This document shows, in pieces, positions 1 to 8,637 of a stretch of DNA of 64,000 nucleotides (its first letter is position 1; the number at the start of each line of letters is the position of its first letter). Position numbers and translations under genes: made by a program. Source of the stretch: Scatosoma sp045588185. GTDB lineage: Bacteria; Bacillota; Clostridia; Christensenellales; Borkfalkiaceae. The notes beneath the pieces were generated by a model that saw only the letters and a list, made by a program, of their open reading frames with translations, had not been told where the DNA came from and did no database searches. Where the stretch lies: NCBI GenBank assembly GCA_045588185.1, contig JAZNDR010000038.1, positions 15,640 to 79,639 of the forward strand. The letters run 5' to 3'.

Positions 1-1866
1 AGTGTTGCGGAACAGCTTGGCAAAAAGCAGGTTTTGACGGAAACGTTTGGATGTGCTGGACACGATGTATCGCCCCGAGCATTAAAAGGAATTGGCGAAT
101 TTCAGTATTTTCAAGGTGTAAATATGATGTGCCAACATCTTTATCCGTATACGCTCGCCGCACAAGGCAAATATGATTGCCCGCCCGTATTTTCACCGCA
201 CGGTAATTGGGGTTTGCGGGAAATGAGAATCTTTAACGAGTACTTTACCCGCCTTGGCTATTTAATTGCAAACACATCTGAATGCTACGACGCGTTGGTT
301 ATTCACCCTTTGCGTGGTATCTATCTCGACTATATACGCGCCGAAGACGATAAAAGTGTAGAGGATTTGGAACGGTCTTTTCAAGAGCTTTTACAAGAGT
401 TAAGACGGCGCGGAATATGTTATCATTTTGCCGACGAGCAATTATTAGCTCGCTATGGACTTGTAGAGGGGGATAAAATCGTAATCGGGAATTGTATTTA
501 TGATAAAATAATTGTACCAAAAATGCGCACGATTGCAAAAACGACGAAGGACTTATTGACAGCGTATCAGGGTAAAATATGCGTTATAGAACAGCCGCAG
601 TTTGTGGACGGCAAAAAAGAGTATATCGAACTTGCATCAAATATTACCCTTGACGGATTACAAGCAGAAGCAAATTACAGTTTTGAAAGTATAGACGGGC
701 GTTGCGGAATATCTGCAAGACGTGGCGCACTCGGCGAATATCTTTTTATTAAAAACTACGACGTAAAAGAAGCGGGCAAAATTCGTATGCGCGGAGTCGC
801 TGAGGAGTTTGCTTGGCTTGATCTTATGTCGTTAGAGATTTCAAAAATTGATAACGAGATGACAATAGAGGCGGGCGGCAGTCGTATTTTATTGCGCACG
901 CAAAAAGGAAAATCAACAAAGAAAACGGTTGCGGAGCAGGATATTACGAGCGCGTTTTGTACGGTAGAAATAACGGATAATTATCTTGTATTAGATAATG
1001 CCGCCTACTGTTTTGAAAACGAGCCGTTTACTGAAATTAAACCAATACAAAAGGCAATCGAGGAAATTTTACGAGCGGATTATAAGGGCAACTTGTATAT
1101 CAAGCATAGCTTCCAAGCTTACGATAAACCGCACACAAAGCTCGTTGCGGAAAAAAACAGGTATCTTTCGTTTGCGCTTAACGGAAGGGAAATACATTTT
1201 ACACAATCGGATTTTGATATAAATTTTTTGGAAAGCGACATTACCGAACTGTTAAAAGAAGGGGAGAATGAGCTTGTGTATTGTTTGGATTATTATCAAA
1301 ATCCAACCGTGCGTTTTGCGCTATTTGACCCGATGAGTAATCCCAGCTTACAAACCTGCCTTTTTTACGATACCGACTTGGAGCCGTGCTATTTGAAAGG
1401 GGATTTTGTTGTCCGTAAAGATATGTCTATTGTGAAACGGACTTCCTTGCCCCCGATTACCTCAAATAATCAAGACGCAGGGTATCCGTTTTTTATGGGA
1501 AAGGTTTTGTTGAAAGGTAAGTATTTTTATGACGGAGAAGGCGCACGTACGCTTGCAATAGACGGGCATTTTTTGGTGGCGAACGTAAGCGTAAACGGTA
1601 AAACGATTGATTTCGTGTTGGATTCTAAAAAAGAAATAACTTCTCTTTTGAAAAAAGGGGAAAATGAAATCGAAATCGTCGTGAAATCCAGTCTACGAAA
1701 TTTATTCGGTCCTCATCACTACAAACAAGAAACAGAACCCACGGGCGTTTCTACTTTTCATTTTACAATGCGCGGACTTTGGCAGCACGAAGAAGCTCCG
1801 TATACGGAAAAATACAACCTTGTTCCTTTTGGCATAGAGAAGATTCGGATTCTCGTCCAAAAATAA
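1..1866 (+). CDS. glycoside hydrolase, GH106/GH2-like, 5'-truncated by window edge
   Basis: The reading frame is open from base 1, so the gene starts upstream and only about 621 C-terminal residues are seen. The first part (ETFGCAGHDVSP, then IGEFQYFQGVN and MCQHLYPY) resembles the catalytic-barrel region of GH106 and GH2-like enzymes, in which a glutamate follows a beta strand (here in LTETFG). Two beta-sandwich, galactose-binding-like segments follow, about residues 340-430 and 500-600, with SLLKKGENEIEIVV typical of such domains. Members act on rhamnose- or galactose-containing glycans, which fits the GH78-like gene downstream. No signal peptide can be judged because the N terminus is missing. 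The exact family and substrate are uncertain. A hairpin terminator follows directly. Confidence 0.72.
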   Translation, partial: SVAEQLGKKQVLTETFGCAGHDVSPRALKGIGEFQYFQGVNMMCQHLYPYTLAAQGKYDCPPVFSPHGNWGLREMRIFNEYFTRLGYLIANTSECYDALVIHPLRGIYLDYIRAEDDKSVEDLERSFQELLQELRRRGICYHFADEQLLARYGLVEGDKIVIGNCIYDKIIVPKMRTIAKTTKDLLTAYQGKICVIEQPQFVDGKKEYIELASNITLDGLQAEANYSFESIDGRCGISARRGALGEYLFIKNYDVKEAGKIRMRGVAEEFAWLDLMSLEISKIDNEMTIEAGGSRILLRTQKGKSTKKTVAEQDITSAFCTVEITDNYLVLDNAAYCFENEPFTEIKPIQKAIEEILRADYKGNLYIKHSFQAYDKPHTKLVAEKNRYLSFALNGREIHFTQSDFDINFLESDITELLKEGENELVYCLDYYQNPTVRFALFDPMSNPSLQTCLFYDTDLEPCYLKGDFVVRKDMSIVKRTSLPPITSNNQDAGYPFFMGKVLLKGKYFYDGEGARTLAIDGHFLVANVSVNGKTIDFVLDSKKEITSLLKKGENEIEIVVKSSLRNLFGPHHYKQETEPTGVSTFHFTMRGLWQHEEAPYTEKYNLVPFGIEKIRILVQK

Positions 1867-1888
1867 AGCGGTATATCAATAAATACAT

Positions 1889-1930
1889 AAAAAATCGTTT
1901 CATATCTTGCGGTTATGAAGCGATTTTTTC
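1889..1930 (+). terminator. intrinsic terminator after the truncated hydrolase gene
   Basis: A 15-bp stem (left arm 1889-1903, right arm 1915-1929, one G-T pair) encloses an 11-nt loop. The right arm ends in six T, and a further T-rich stretch follows. Confidence 0.85.
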
Positions 1931-2067
1931 TTTTGCTATTTTTTAATTGGGATAAAAGGTAAATTGAAAGAAAGGCAAAAAATGGATATAAAATATTACT
2001 ATTTAAAGCTATAAATGAAGTATTTATGTCAATATAGAGCATTTTTTAGTAAAAATTTCACTTGTTT

Positions 2068-2076
2068 TGTTATAAT
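2068..2076 (+). promoter_or_regulatory. extended -10 promoter for the GH78-like gene
   Basis: TGTTATAAT at 2068-2076 is a perfect TATAAT with the TGn extension. No good -35 is visible at the usual distance, which is tolerated by extended -10 promoters. The start codon lies about 80 nt downstream. Confidence 0.6.
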
Positions 2077-2157
2077 GGATAGTGTATACTTTAAGTGCAA
2101 TAAAAAATAGTCGTATATTATTTTTGTAAAATTGAGAAACGGAAATGGAGTTAGACA

Positions 2158-3852
2158 ATGGATTTTGATTTTTCCAGATATCCTTATAGAAAAGAATTCC
2201 CCGAAGTGGAAAAGGCGGAAATGGACGTCGTTCGGGTTTTTCCAACGAATGTAAAAGAAGATAGTTTCATTTTAAAGGGTAACAATGAAGGCGTTTTGTT
2301 GGATTTTGCCGAAGAAAGGGTAGGGACTTTTTCCTTTTTCGCAAAAGGGAACGGCAAGCTTTTGGTTGAGTACGGAGAATGGTTACACGAGTTATACGGT
2401 TATAGTCAAGCCGCTATGCCCGACTGGTATGAAACGCCGAAAGATGTTTTTTCGGTTTTATCTCAAAGGACGCATACTTTTACTTCGCACGGTCGCCGCG
2501 CCTGCCGTTATATTCGTATTCGCGCGTTAGAGGGAGAGGTGGAGATTTACAACCCTGCCTTTGATACCATTTGCGCGCACGTTGAAAGGGAAGGGTATTT
2601 CCGTTGTTCCGACGAGCTGTTAAACCGCATATTCGATATTTCGAAAAGAACGACCAAATTATGTATGCAAGCATATTTTGAGGACGGCGTAAAGCGGGAC
2701 GGTATGCTTTGGATTGGGGATTCCCGCGTGGAAGAGGATTGCGATTTTGCTATATTTGGAAACGCTGAAATCGTAAGGCGTTCGATTTTATATTTTGTCC
2801 GTAGTATGCAAGAGGACGGCTGGCTGCCCTCAAATGCGACGATAGGCGGCGCGCACAGTTGTCCCCATAGAATTGAATATATGTTCGATTACGTAGGGGG
2901 GAATTTGCCTTCGGGAACACCCAGTTTTTACGAGGGGTGCGGGGAAATTTATTATCTTACGTATAGCGCTGATTTTTTGGGAATGATTTATGAATATTAC
3001 CGTAACACCAAGGACTTGGATTTTGTGAAAACGGTTTTTCCTTATGCGAAAAAGGTTGTGGACAGAATTTGTCGTATAGACAGGTTTAACGTAAAAGGAA
3101 AATTGATGCCGAGGGCAAGTTATCCACATAGAATGCACGTGGATAATCTTTGCGACGCAGGCTCTTATTATTGTGCGCTTATCTATAATCTTAAAAATTA
3201 TAAAAAATTGTGCGTGCTTCTAAACGACCAGCTTGAGAATGAGGCGGTGGAGAAATATATCGCTGATTTTACCAAAGCGGCGATGACGTTTATGGACGAA
3301 GAAAAACGTATGTGGCGTACGGACGAAACGGTGGGACGGGTATATCTCCCCACAGCGCAAGGCTTTGCATATCTTGCGGGATTGTGTTCCAAAGAAGAAT
3401 ACGCGAACGCCATAGAAAAAATGGACAAAGCAGTTACCGCTTATCCCGATACGGGGCTTACACGTTTTTGGTTTTTGCGTGGCGCATTTGAAGCAGGAAT
3501 GGCGGAATATGCAGTCGCTTGGATAAAAAAAGAGTGGGGTGTATTGATAGAACGCGGAGCAACCACCTGCTACGAGCGCTGGGACGCAGATTGCGCTCTC
3601 GATTGGGAAAACGACCTCTCTTTAAGTGCTTGTCACGGTTGGTCGGCTGGACCTGCGTGTTTACTCGTGCGATATATTTTAGGTGTGAAAGAAGTGGAAG
3701 AGGAAGCCAAAGTGGTTATTTCTCCTAAGCTTTTGGATTTGGAATTTGCCGAGGGGGAAGTTCCGACCAGTAAGGGTATGCTTTACGTAAAAATCACAAA
3801 GGAAAGCGTGGATTTCTGCGCCCCCGAAGGCTTAAAGGTTGTCGTGCAATAA
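2158..3852 (+). CDS. GH78-like alpha-L-rhamnosidase (six-hairpin glycosidase)
   Basis: This 564-residue protein has no signal peptide, so it probably works in the cytoplasm on imported oligosaccharides. After a beta-rich N-terminal part (to about residue 140) comes an (alpha/alpha)6 barrel. It opens with YFRCSDELLNRIFDIS and contains EDGVKRDGMLWIGDSRV, closely matching the GH78 stretch that carries the acidic catalytic residues. A small C-terminal beta domain (EGEVPTSKGMLYVKI) closes the protein, as in bacterial rhamnosidases. It is shorter than many secreted GH78 enzymes because it lacks extra N-terminal sugar-binding domains. The ATG at 2158 has GGAG about 8 nt upstream. It probably removes rhamnose, but a related hexose specificity cannot be excluded. 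Confidence 0.82.
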   Translation: MDFDFSRYPYRKEFPEVEKAEMDVVRVFPTNVKEDSFILKGNNEGVLLDFAEERVGTFSFFAKGNGKLLVEYGEWLHELYGYSQAAMPDWYETPKDVFSVLSQRTHTFTSHGRRACRYIRIRALEGEVEIYNPAFDTICAHVEREGYFRCSDELLNRIFDISKRTTKLCMQAYFEDGVKRDGMLWIGDSRVEEDCDFAIFGNAEIVRRSILYFVRSMQEDGWLPSNATIGGAHSCPHRIEYMFDYVGGNLPSGTPSFYEGCGEIYYLTYSADFLGMIYEYYRNTKDLDFVKTVFPYAKKVVDRICRIDRFNVKGKLMPRASYPHRMHVDNLCDAGSYYCALIYNLKNYKKLCVLLNDQLENEAVEKYIADFTKAAMTFMDEEKRMWRTDETVGRVYLPTAQGFAYLAGLCSKEEYANAIEKMDKAVTAYPDTGLTRFWFLRGAFEAGMAEYAVAWIKKEWGVLIERGATTCYERWDADCALDWENDLSLSACHGWSAGPACLLVRYILGVKEVEEEAKVVISPKLLDLEFAEGEVPTSKGMLYVKITKESVDFCAPEGLKVVVQ

Positions 3853-3860
3853 CAGAACCA

Positions 3861-3885
3861 AAAAACCGACGGGGAAATCCGTCGG
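3861..3885 (-). terminator. terminator of the araC-type gene
   Basis: CCGACGG (3866-3872) pairs with CCGTCGG (3879-3885). Read on the minus strand, the stem is followed by six T. On the plus strand there is no T tract, so it mainly serves the minus-strand gene but may also separate the convergent pair. Confidence 0.75.
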
Positions 3886-3905
3886 CGGAAAAGTTATGGG
3901 CAAGA

Positions 3906-4766
3906 TTAAATCTTTTTGCGGTATTGTAAAGGCGAGCATTGATACTTTTCTCTGAAAATTTTAAAGAAGTACGATTCGGAAGAAAAATTCAGTTCCAGAA
4001 CAATTTTGGAAATAGGCATTGCGGTGTGTTCTAACAAGGATTTTGCTCGTTTCAGCTTAATATCATTGACGTATTCCGTCATAGTTTTTCCCGTTTCTTT
4101 TTTGAATAAACGGCAAAGATAAGCCTTGTTATAATGAAAGTGGGAAATGGCGTCGGAAATTTCTTGATGATTATAAACACAAAAAGTTAAATTGTGTTGC
4201 AGTGCTTCGCATAAAGAAGGTGTGGGGGTTTGTGTGGAAAGCTGTTGCATTACGAATGAACCTAAAATATTCGTCAAAATAATCTTTGCAAACATTTTCG
4301 CATCTGCTTGATCGGTAGTCGGCTTTTTATGAAAAAAAGAGAACAATTGATTTAGGCTTTGAAGCTGCTCCTCGGACAGATGAAAATATTGAAAAGCTTT
4401 ACCTGTTAAGGTTTGGAATAAAGTAGGGGAAAGTGCGTCGCAGACTTCGCGTAATAAATTTTCTCCAACGAGAGTATCTCTGTGGAAGCATTCAATGTTT
4501 AGTTCTCGTTTGAAGCCGTGGTATATGTTAGGCGGAATAATGAACAAATCGCCAACCGTTAAAATGCTTTGAGTTGTTTCAATGACGTGATGAATGGTTC
4601 CCGCTGAAATGTAAAAAATTTCGAAAAATTCGTGGGAGTGATAGCTCTCGTCCCCAAACGAGGTCATTTGTGAAGAAAAAGGCAAAGAGTATTTATCCCA
4701 ATTTATGGGTAAGCGCTCACTATTTTGCAAATATTCCTGCGAGAAAAAGTTGGGTTGTTTAGACAT
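3906..4766 (-). CDS. AraC-family transcriptional regulator
   Basis: This 286-residue regulator has an N-terminal cupin-like sensor domain (HSHEFFEIFYISAG, then LTVGDLFIIPPNIYHGF). At about residues 190-286 it has two helix-turn-helix motifs, ending FFKIFREKYQCSPLQYRK, the AraC/XylS signature. The frame stays open 21 codons further upstream, but the ATG at 4766 is preferred because AGGTG sits just before it and a strong promoter lies in between. It is divergent from the solute-binding protein gene and next to sugar hydrolases, so it probably senses a sugar of this locus and activates the transport/secretion cluster. The ligand is unknown. Confidence 0.9.
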   Translation of the reverse strand: MSKQPNFFSQEYLQNSERLPINWDKYSLPFSSQMTSFGDESYHSHEFFEIFYISAGTIHHVIETTQSILTVGDLFIIPPNIYHGFKRELNIECFHRDTLVGENLLREVCDALSPTLFQTLTGKAFQYFHLSEEQLQSLNQLFSFFHKKPTTDQADAKMFAKIILTNILGSFVMQQLSTQTPTPSLCEALQHNLTFCVYNHQEISDAISHFHYNKAYLCRLFKKETGKTMTEYVNDIKLKRAKSLLEHTAMPISKIVLELNFSSESYFFKIFREKYQCSPLQYRKKI

Positions 4767-4800
4767 GGCACACCTGCTAAAAACGAATGATATTGTAATC

Positions 4801-4829
4801 ATTTTATAAAAAAGAAAATAAAAAGTCAA
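4801..4829 (-). promoter_or_regulatory. promoter of the araC-type gene
   Basis: On the minus strand, TTGACT (4824-4829), a 17-bp spacer and TAAAAT (4801-4806) form a near-consensus housekeeping promoter about 35 bp upstream of the chosen start. Confidence 0.8.
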
Positions 4830-4945
4830 GAATATTGCCTAAAAAAAATGCAGGGGCAAAAAGAAAATAAACGAAAGAAACAAAAAATGAATTCAAACAA
4901 AAGCTTTGGTTTTTGTAATGATAAAAATAAAAAAGGAGATTTTTT

Positions 4946-6670
4946 ATGAAAAAGAAAATTTTAGCAAACGCATTGGCGATAGTTTCCCTGTGTGCCTTGG
5001 TAGGGTGTAACGGCGGTGGCGGCGGAAGCGGCGAGAAGTCGAAGGCTACCGTTATTAACGTTATCAATTTCAACGGCGGCGTCGGTAACGTGTGGTTAGA
5101 AGAGGCAAAAGCGCGTTGGGAAGAAAAAATGAAGGATTATTCCTATGAGGACGGGAAAAAAGGCGTGTACATAGAGATTAAAAAGACGATGGACCTTAGC
5201 CCGTCTACTATCAACAGCTCTGGGTACCATATTTATTTCGACGAAACGAACACCAACTTGAAATCGTTGATTCCCAGCGGATATTTGCTTGACATTGACG
5301 ATATTGTAACGGAGAAATCGGAAACCCGTAACGGAGAAAGTATCTCTATTGAAGATAAAATTTCCGAATCTGCCAGATCAATGCTCAAAGGTGCGGACGG
5401 GCATTATTATGCGTTACCGCACTATGAATGGTATCCGGGCGTTACCTACGATATTGAACTGTTTGATGAAATGAGCTTCTACCTTGCCGCGCCGGAAGAA
5501 ACGAATACGGTGGAGAAATTTGGGTTTAAATATATAAAAAATTCCAGTGGTAAAAAGAGTTGCGGCAACGACGGCGTTTACGGAACAGAAGACGACGGTT
5601 TGCCTTCTTCGTTGTTGGAATTGATTTCGCTTTGCCGCTATATGACCAGCCGTTCGGTAAAACCTTTTGTGGTAGCGGGTATGTATCCTCAATACGGCAA
5701 TTATTTAATAGAAGGTCTGTGGGCTTCTTTGGCTTGCCACGAACAGATGAATGCTATTTATAGCTTTTCAGGTGAGTTGGACGTCGTTACAGGTTTCTCC
5801 GACGAATTATTCTTTGACGGTCAAGGCGTGGACGTGAAAAAAGCAACCACCGAAAAGTTAACGCTTACCGAAGAAACGGGATACAGAATGTGGGATCAGG
5901 CGGCTCGTTATTATGCAATGTCTTTCTTGGAAATGATTGAAAGAGAGGGGTGGTTTGCAAACGAGGCAAGTATGGGTACGATATCGCACACGGACGCGCA
6001 ATCGGCGTTTATTATGGGCGGTATTGGCGACAGCGCTCGTATCGGTATGTTGATTGAAGGCTCGTATTGGTATAACGAATCGGTTGAATCGGGGTGTTTT
6101 GATAAATATTCGAAATTAAAACCCGAAGCAGGCGAACGCAAGCTTGGCTGGATGCCCTTGCCTACCTCTATCGACGTGTCCGCAACCGAGGGGAACGGAC
6201 GTGAACTTGCGCTCCTAGACGCAGGACATTCTTATGCGTATATCAACGCGAATATTAAAGATAAACCCGCGCTTGTACAGGCATGTAAGGACTTCTTTAA
6301 GTTCCTTTACACGGACGCGGAGCTTAGAGCGATGACGGCTTGTTCCGGTACGGCGAAGGCGTTAAATTACGAATTGGAAGAAAGTGATTACGCAAAAATG
6401 TCCTCGTACCAAAAGAACGTTTGGAAGTTAAAGAAGAATGCAAAGGTAATATATTGCGGCGGAGAAACTAAAACTTTAAACGCTGCGCCTACGAGCTTCT
6501 ATATGAATATGTTTAGCCCTGCGTTTAGACCTACCTACGAGGGTAAGCATTATACGAATCTTTTGAAGGCATTAAGAGAGGGCTGCTCTGCTCAATTTGC
6601 ATTTACCGATACGAAGTTGGATAAGGCTTACTGGGAAACGGTTTATAAAGGAGACAATCAAGTTCAATGA
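4946..6670 (+). CDS. ABC sugar-transporter solute-binding lipoprotein
   Basis: This 574-residue exported protein starts MKKKILANALAIVSL and has a lipobox (LVGC), so it should be cleaved and lipid-anchored on the outer face of the membrane. A Gly/Ser linker follows the cysteine. The rest resembles family-1 extracellular sugar-binding proteins, with a helical hinge and a typical GDSARIGMLIEGSYWY segment. It is longer than usual (about 420-450 residues), which fits binding of larger oligosaccharides. AAAGGAG lies just upstream of the ATG. The stop overlaps the start of the first permease gene (ATGA), showing translational coupling in the transporter operon. Confidence 0.88.
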   Translation: MKKKILANALAIVSLCALVGCNGGGGGSGEKSKATVINVINFNGGVGNVWLEEAKARWEEKMKDYSYEDGKKGVYIEIKKTMDLSPSTINSSGYHIYFDETNTNLKSLIPSGYLLDIDDIVTEKSETRNGESISIEDKISESARSMLKGADGHYYALPHYEWYPGVTYDIELFDEMSFYLAAPEETNTVEKFGFKYIKNSSGKKSCGNDGVYGTEDDGLPSSLLELISLCRYMTSRSVKPFVVAGMYPQYGNYLIEGLWASLACHEQMNAIYSFSGELDVVTGFSDELFFDGQGVDVKKATTEKLTLTEETGYRMWDQAARYYAMSFLEMIEREGWFANEASMGTISHTDAQSAFIMGGIGDSARIGMLIEGSYWYNESVESGCFDKYSKLKPEAGERKLGWMPLPTSIDVSATEGNGRELALLDAGHSYAYINANIKDKPALVQACKDFFKFLYTDAELRAMTACSGTAKALNYELEESDYAKMSSYQKNVWKLKKNAKVIYCGGETKTLNAAPTSFYMNMFSPAFRPTYEGKHYTNLLKALREGCSAQFAFTDTKLDKAYWETVYKGDNQVQ

Positions 6671-7653
6671 TGGAAAGGGTTTGCGAACGGGAGAAGACGC
6701 CTTCTTCTCCCGAAGAAAAGATAAAAAGGTCAACGAATTATCGCAAGAAGAAGAGAAAGATTTTTTACTTTTGCGTAATGTTTTTACCCGTTGTGCAATT
6801 CTTATTCTTTTACGTATACGTTAATTTTAACAGCTTCGTGCTTGCTTTTCAGCATTACGAGGTGCGGACGGACGGTGTAAACGGCTATGATATTACCTTT
6901 GCGGGCTTTGAGAATTTTAAAGTCGCTTGGGACGTATTTACGACGAATCATTATATGTTAAAAAATTCGTTGATCGTATTTATGCTGTGTACGCTTTTAG
7001 GTATTACGTTGGCTTTGGTGTTCTCTTTTTACATTTATAAAAAATATCCGTTTGCGGGCTTTTACAAAGTAATTTTGTTTATGCCGCAAATTATTTCCAG
7101 CATCGTATTTACTTTGCTTTTCAAATATTTTGTTGAAGAAGCGTATATTGCAATCGCGGGTTTATTTACAGATGAAAAGGTTTTGGGCTTGCTGACAAAC
7201 CCTGAAACGGAATTCGGCACGATTGTGTTTTATAACGTTTGGGTTGGCTTTGGCGTAAACGTGTTGATGTTTAGCGGTGCCATGAGTAATATCAACGAGT
7301 CGATTGTAGAGTCTGCGGAGCTTGACGGAGTAAACATTTTGCAGGAATTCGTCTTTATTACCCTGCCCATGATTTTTGAAACAATCGTATCTTTCCTTAT
7401 GATTGCTCTGGCGGGCGTATTTACCAATCAGGCGAATTTATACGCACTGTACGACGCGCAAGGTACGCATGTGGCGACGATAGGCTATTATCTGTTCGTA
7501 CAAACGCAAAAATCAGGGGTAATCCGTTTTAATAAAAATTATTTGAATTATCCCGAACTGGTTGCCTACGGACTGATATTAACGGCAATTACGATTACCG
7601 TAACGCTTATTGTCAAAAAGCTGCTTAAAAAATTCGGACCGAGTGTGGATTAA
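6667..7653 (+). CDS. ABC sugar permease, MalF/UgpA type
   Basis: This 328-residue inner-membrane protein has about six hydrophobic segments after a basic N terminus (KKKRKIFYFCVMFLP). The EAA loop that docks the ATPase is visible as ESAELDGVNILQEFVFITLP. It forms the import channel together with the next gene product and receives substrate from the lipoprotein encoded just upstream. The start overlaps the previous stop by four bases; a second ATG follows immediately at 6670, and either could be used. No ATPase gene lies in the window, so a shared MsmX/MsmK-type ATPase elsewhere is probably used, as is common in Bacillota sugar importers. Confidence 0.93.
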   Translation: MMERVCEREKTPSSPEEKIKRSTNYRKKKRKIFYFCVMFLPVVQFLFFYVYVNFNSFVLAFQHYEVRTDGVNGYDITFAGFENFKVAWDVFTTNHYMLKNSLIVFMLCTLLGITLALVFSFYIYKKYPFAGFYKVILFMPQIISSIVFTLLFKYFVEEAYIAIAGLFTDEKVLGLLTNPETEFGTIVFYNVWVGFGVNVLMFSGAMSNINESIVESAELDGVNILQEFVFITLPMIFETIVSFLMIALAGVFTNQANLYALYDAQGTHVATIGYYLFVQTQKSGVIRFNKNYLNYPELVAYGLILTAITITVTLIVKKLLKKFGPSVD

Positions 7654-7667
7654 GGGGGCGGAATACT

Positions 7668-8618
7668 ATGGAAAAGACAAAAAAGAAGATAAGTGTATTC
7701 AATAAAATCTTGATTATTACCGTTTGCGCCTTACTTGCCGTTTATTCCTTATCGATGATTTATATCCTTTTTTGGGGTATTCTCACTTCGTTAAAAGCGG
7801 ACATAGATTTCGGGAGTCCTATTTATAACACGCTGGGCTTTCCTAATATGCAATACAGTGAAGAAGAGTTTTTGAGGTTAAAAAATTATGCCCTTGTAAT
7901 TGAAAATTTCAATTTTTCAGACTTTATCGTATATACTTCCGGACAGACTGAAATTAGGCACGAATACAACGATATCGGACTTGGCGGGTTGTTATTAAAT
8001 ACATTTATTTATGCAGGGGTTGGCTCGTTCATTGCGACGCTTGTTCCAGCGATTGTGGGGTATATGTGCGCGAAATATCGCGGTAGGTTCAGTTCGATTG
8101 TGTACGTGGTGAATCTCTTTGTAATGGCAACCCCGCTTGTCGGTACGTCCGTTTCGACGATTACCTTTATGCGGTCTATTCGCTTATATGATACTTGGAT
8201 AGGGAATTTCATTCAAAAGTTTTCCTTTACAGGCATGTATTTCCTTGTATTTTATGCGTTTTTCGCAGGCGTATCCGATTCCTATTCGGAGGCGGCGGAA
8301 GTGGACGGCGCATCTCAGCTTCGCATTATGGTATCTATTATTTTACCGCTTGCGTTGAAAACCATTTCCTCGGTTATGCTGATAAATTTCATAACCTATT
8401 GGAACGATTACCAAACGTTACTGTTATACTTACCCACTAAGCCCACCTTATCTTACGCAGTATATAGAAGCGTTGTGGACGGTGATAACAGAAAGCTTAC
8501 GTTTACGCCGGCAAGAGTAGCCGCTTGTATGCTTTTGGCTTTGCCGATTTTAATTATCTTTATTGCGTTTAGAAACAAGCTTATGGGCAGTGTTTCTATG
8601 GGCGGTGTAAAAGAATAA
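7668..8618 (+). CDS. ABC sugar permease, MalG/UgpE type
   Basis: This 316-residue integral membrane protein pairs with the preceding permease. It has a first transmembrane helix near residue 15, a long periplasm-side loop (about residues 45-110), and the EAA motif EAAEVDGASQLRIMVSIILP. A GGGGGCGG-type ribosome site precedes the ATG, 14 nt after the stop of the previous gene. Transporter and exported proteins are then co-transcribed, since only 19 nt separate it from the next gene. Substrate is inferred only from the hydrolases around it. Confidence 0.93.
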   Translation: MEKTKKKISVFNKILIITVCALLAVYSLSMIYILFWGILTSLKADIDFGSPIYNTLGFPNMQYSEEEFLRLKNYALVIENFNFSDFIVYTSGQTEIRHEYNDIGLGGLLLNTFIYAGVGSFIATLVPAIVGYMCAKYRGRFSSIVYVVNLFVMATPLVGTSVSTITFMRSIRLYDTWIGNFIQKFSFTGMYFLVFYAFFAGVSDSYSEAAEVDGASQLRIMVSIILPLALKTISSVMLINFITYWNDYQTLLLYLPTKPTLSYAVYRSVVDGDNRKLTFTPARVAACMLLALPILIIFIAFRNKLMGSVSMGGVKE

Positions 8619-8637
8619 AATTTATGAGGAGAAGAAA

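Noticed and set aside
1..1866. A broken hydrolase gene (pseudogene)
   Set aside because: The frame is open to base 1 without stops; the missing N terminus is explained by the window edge.
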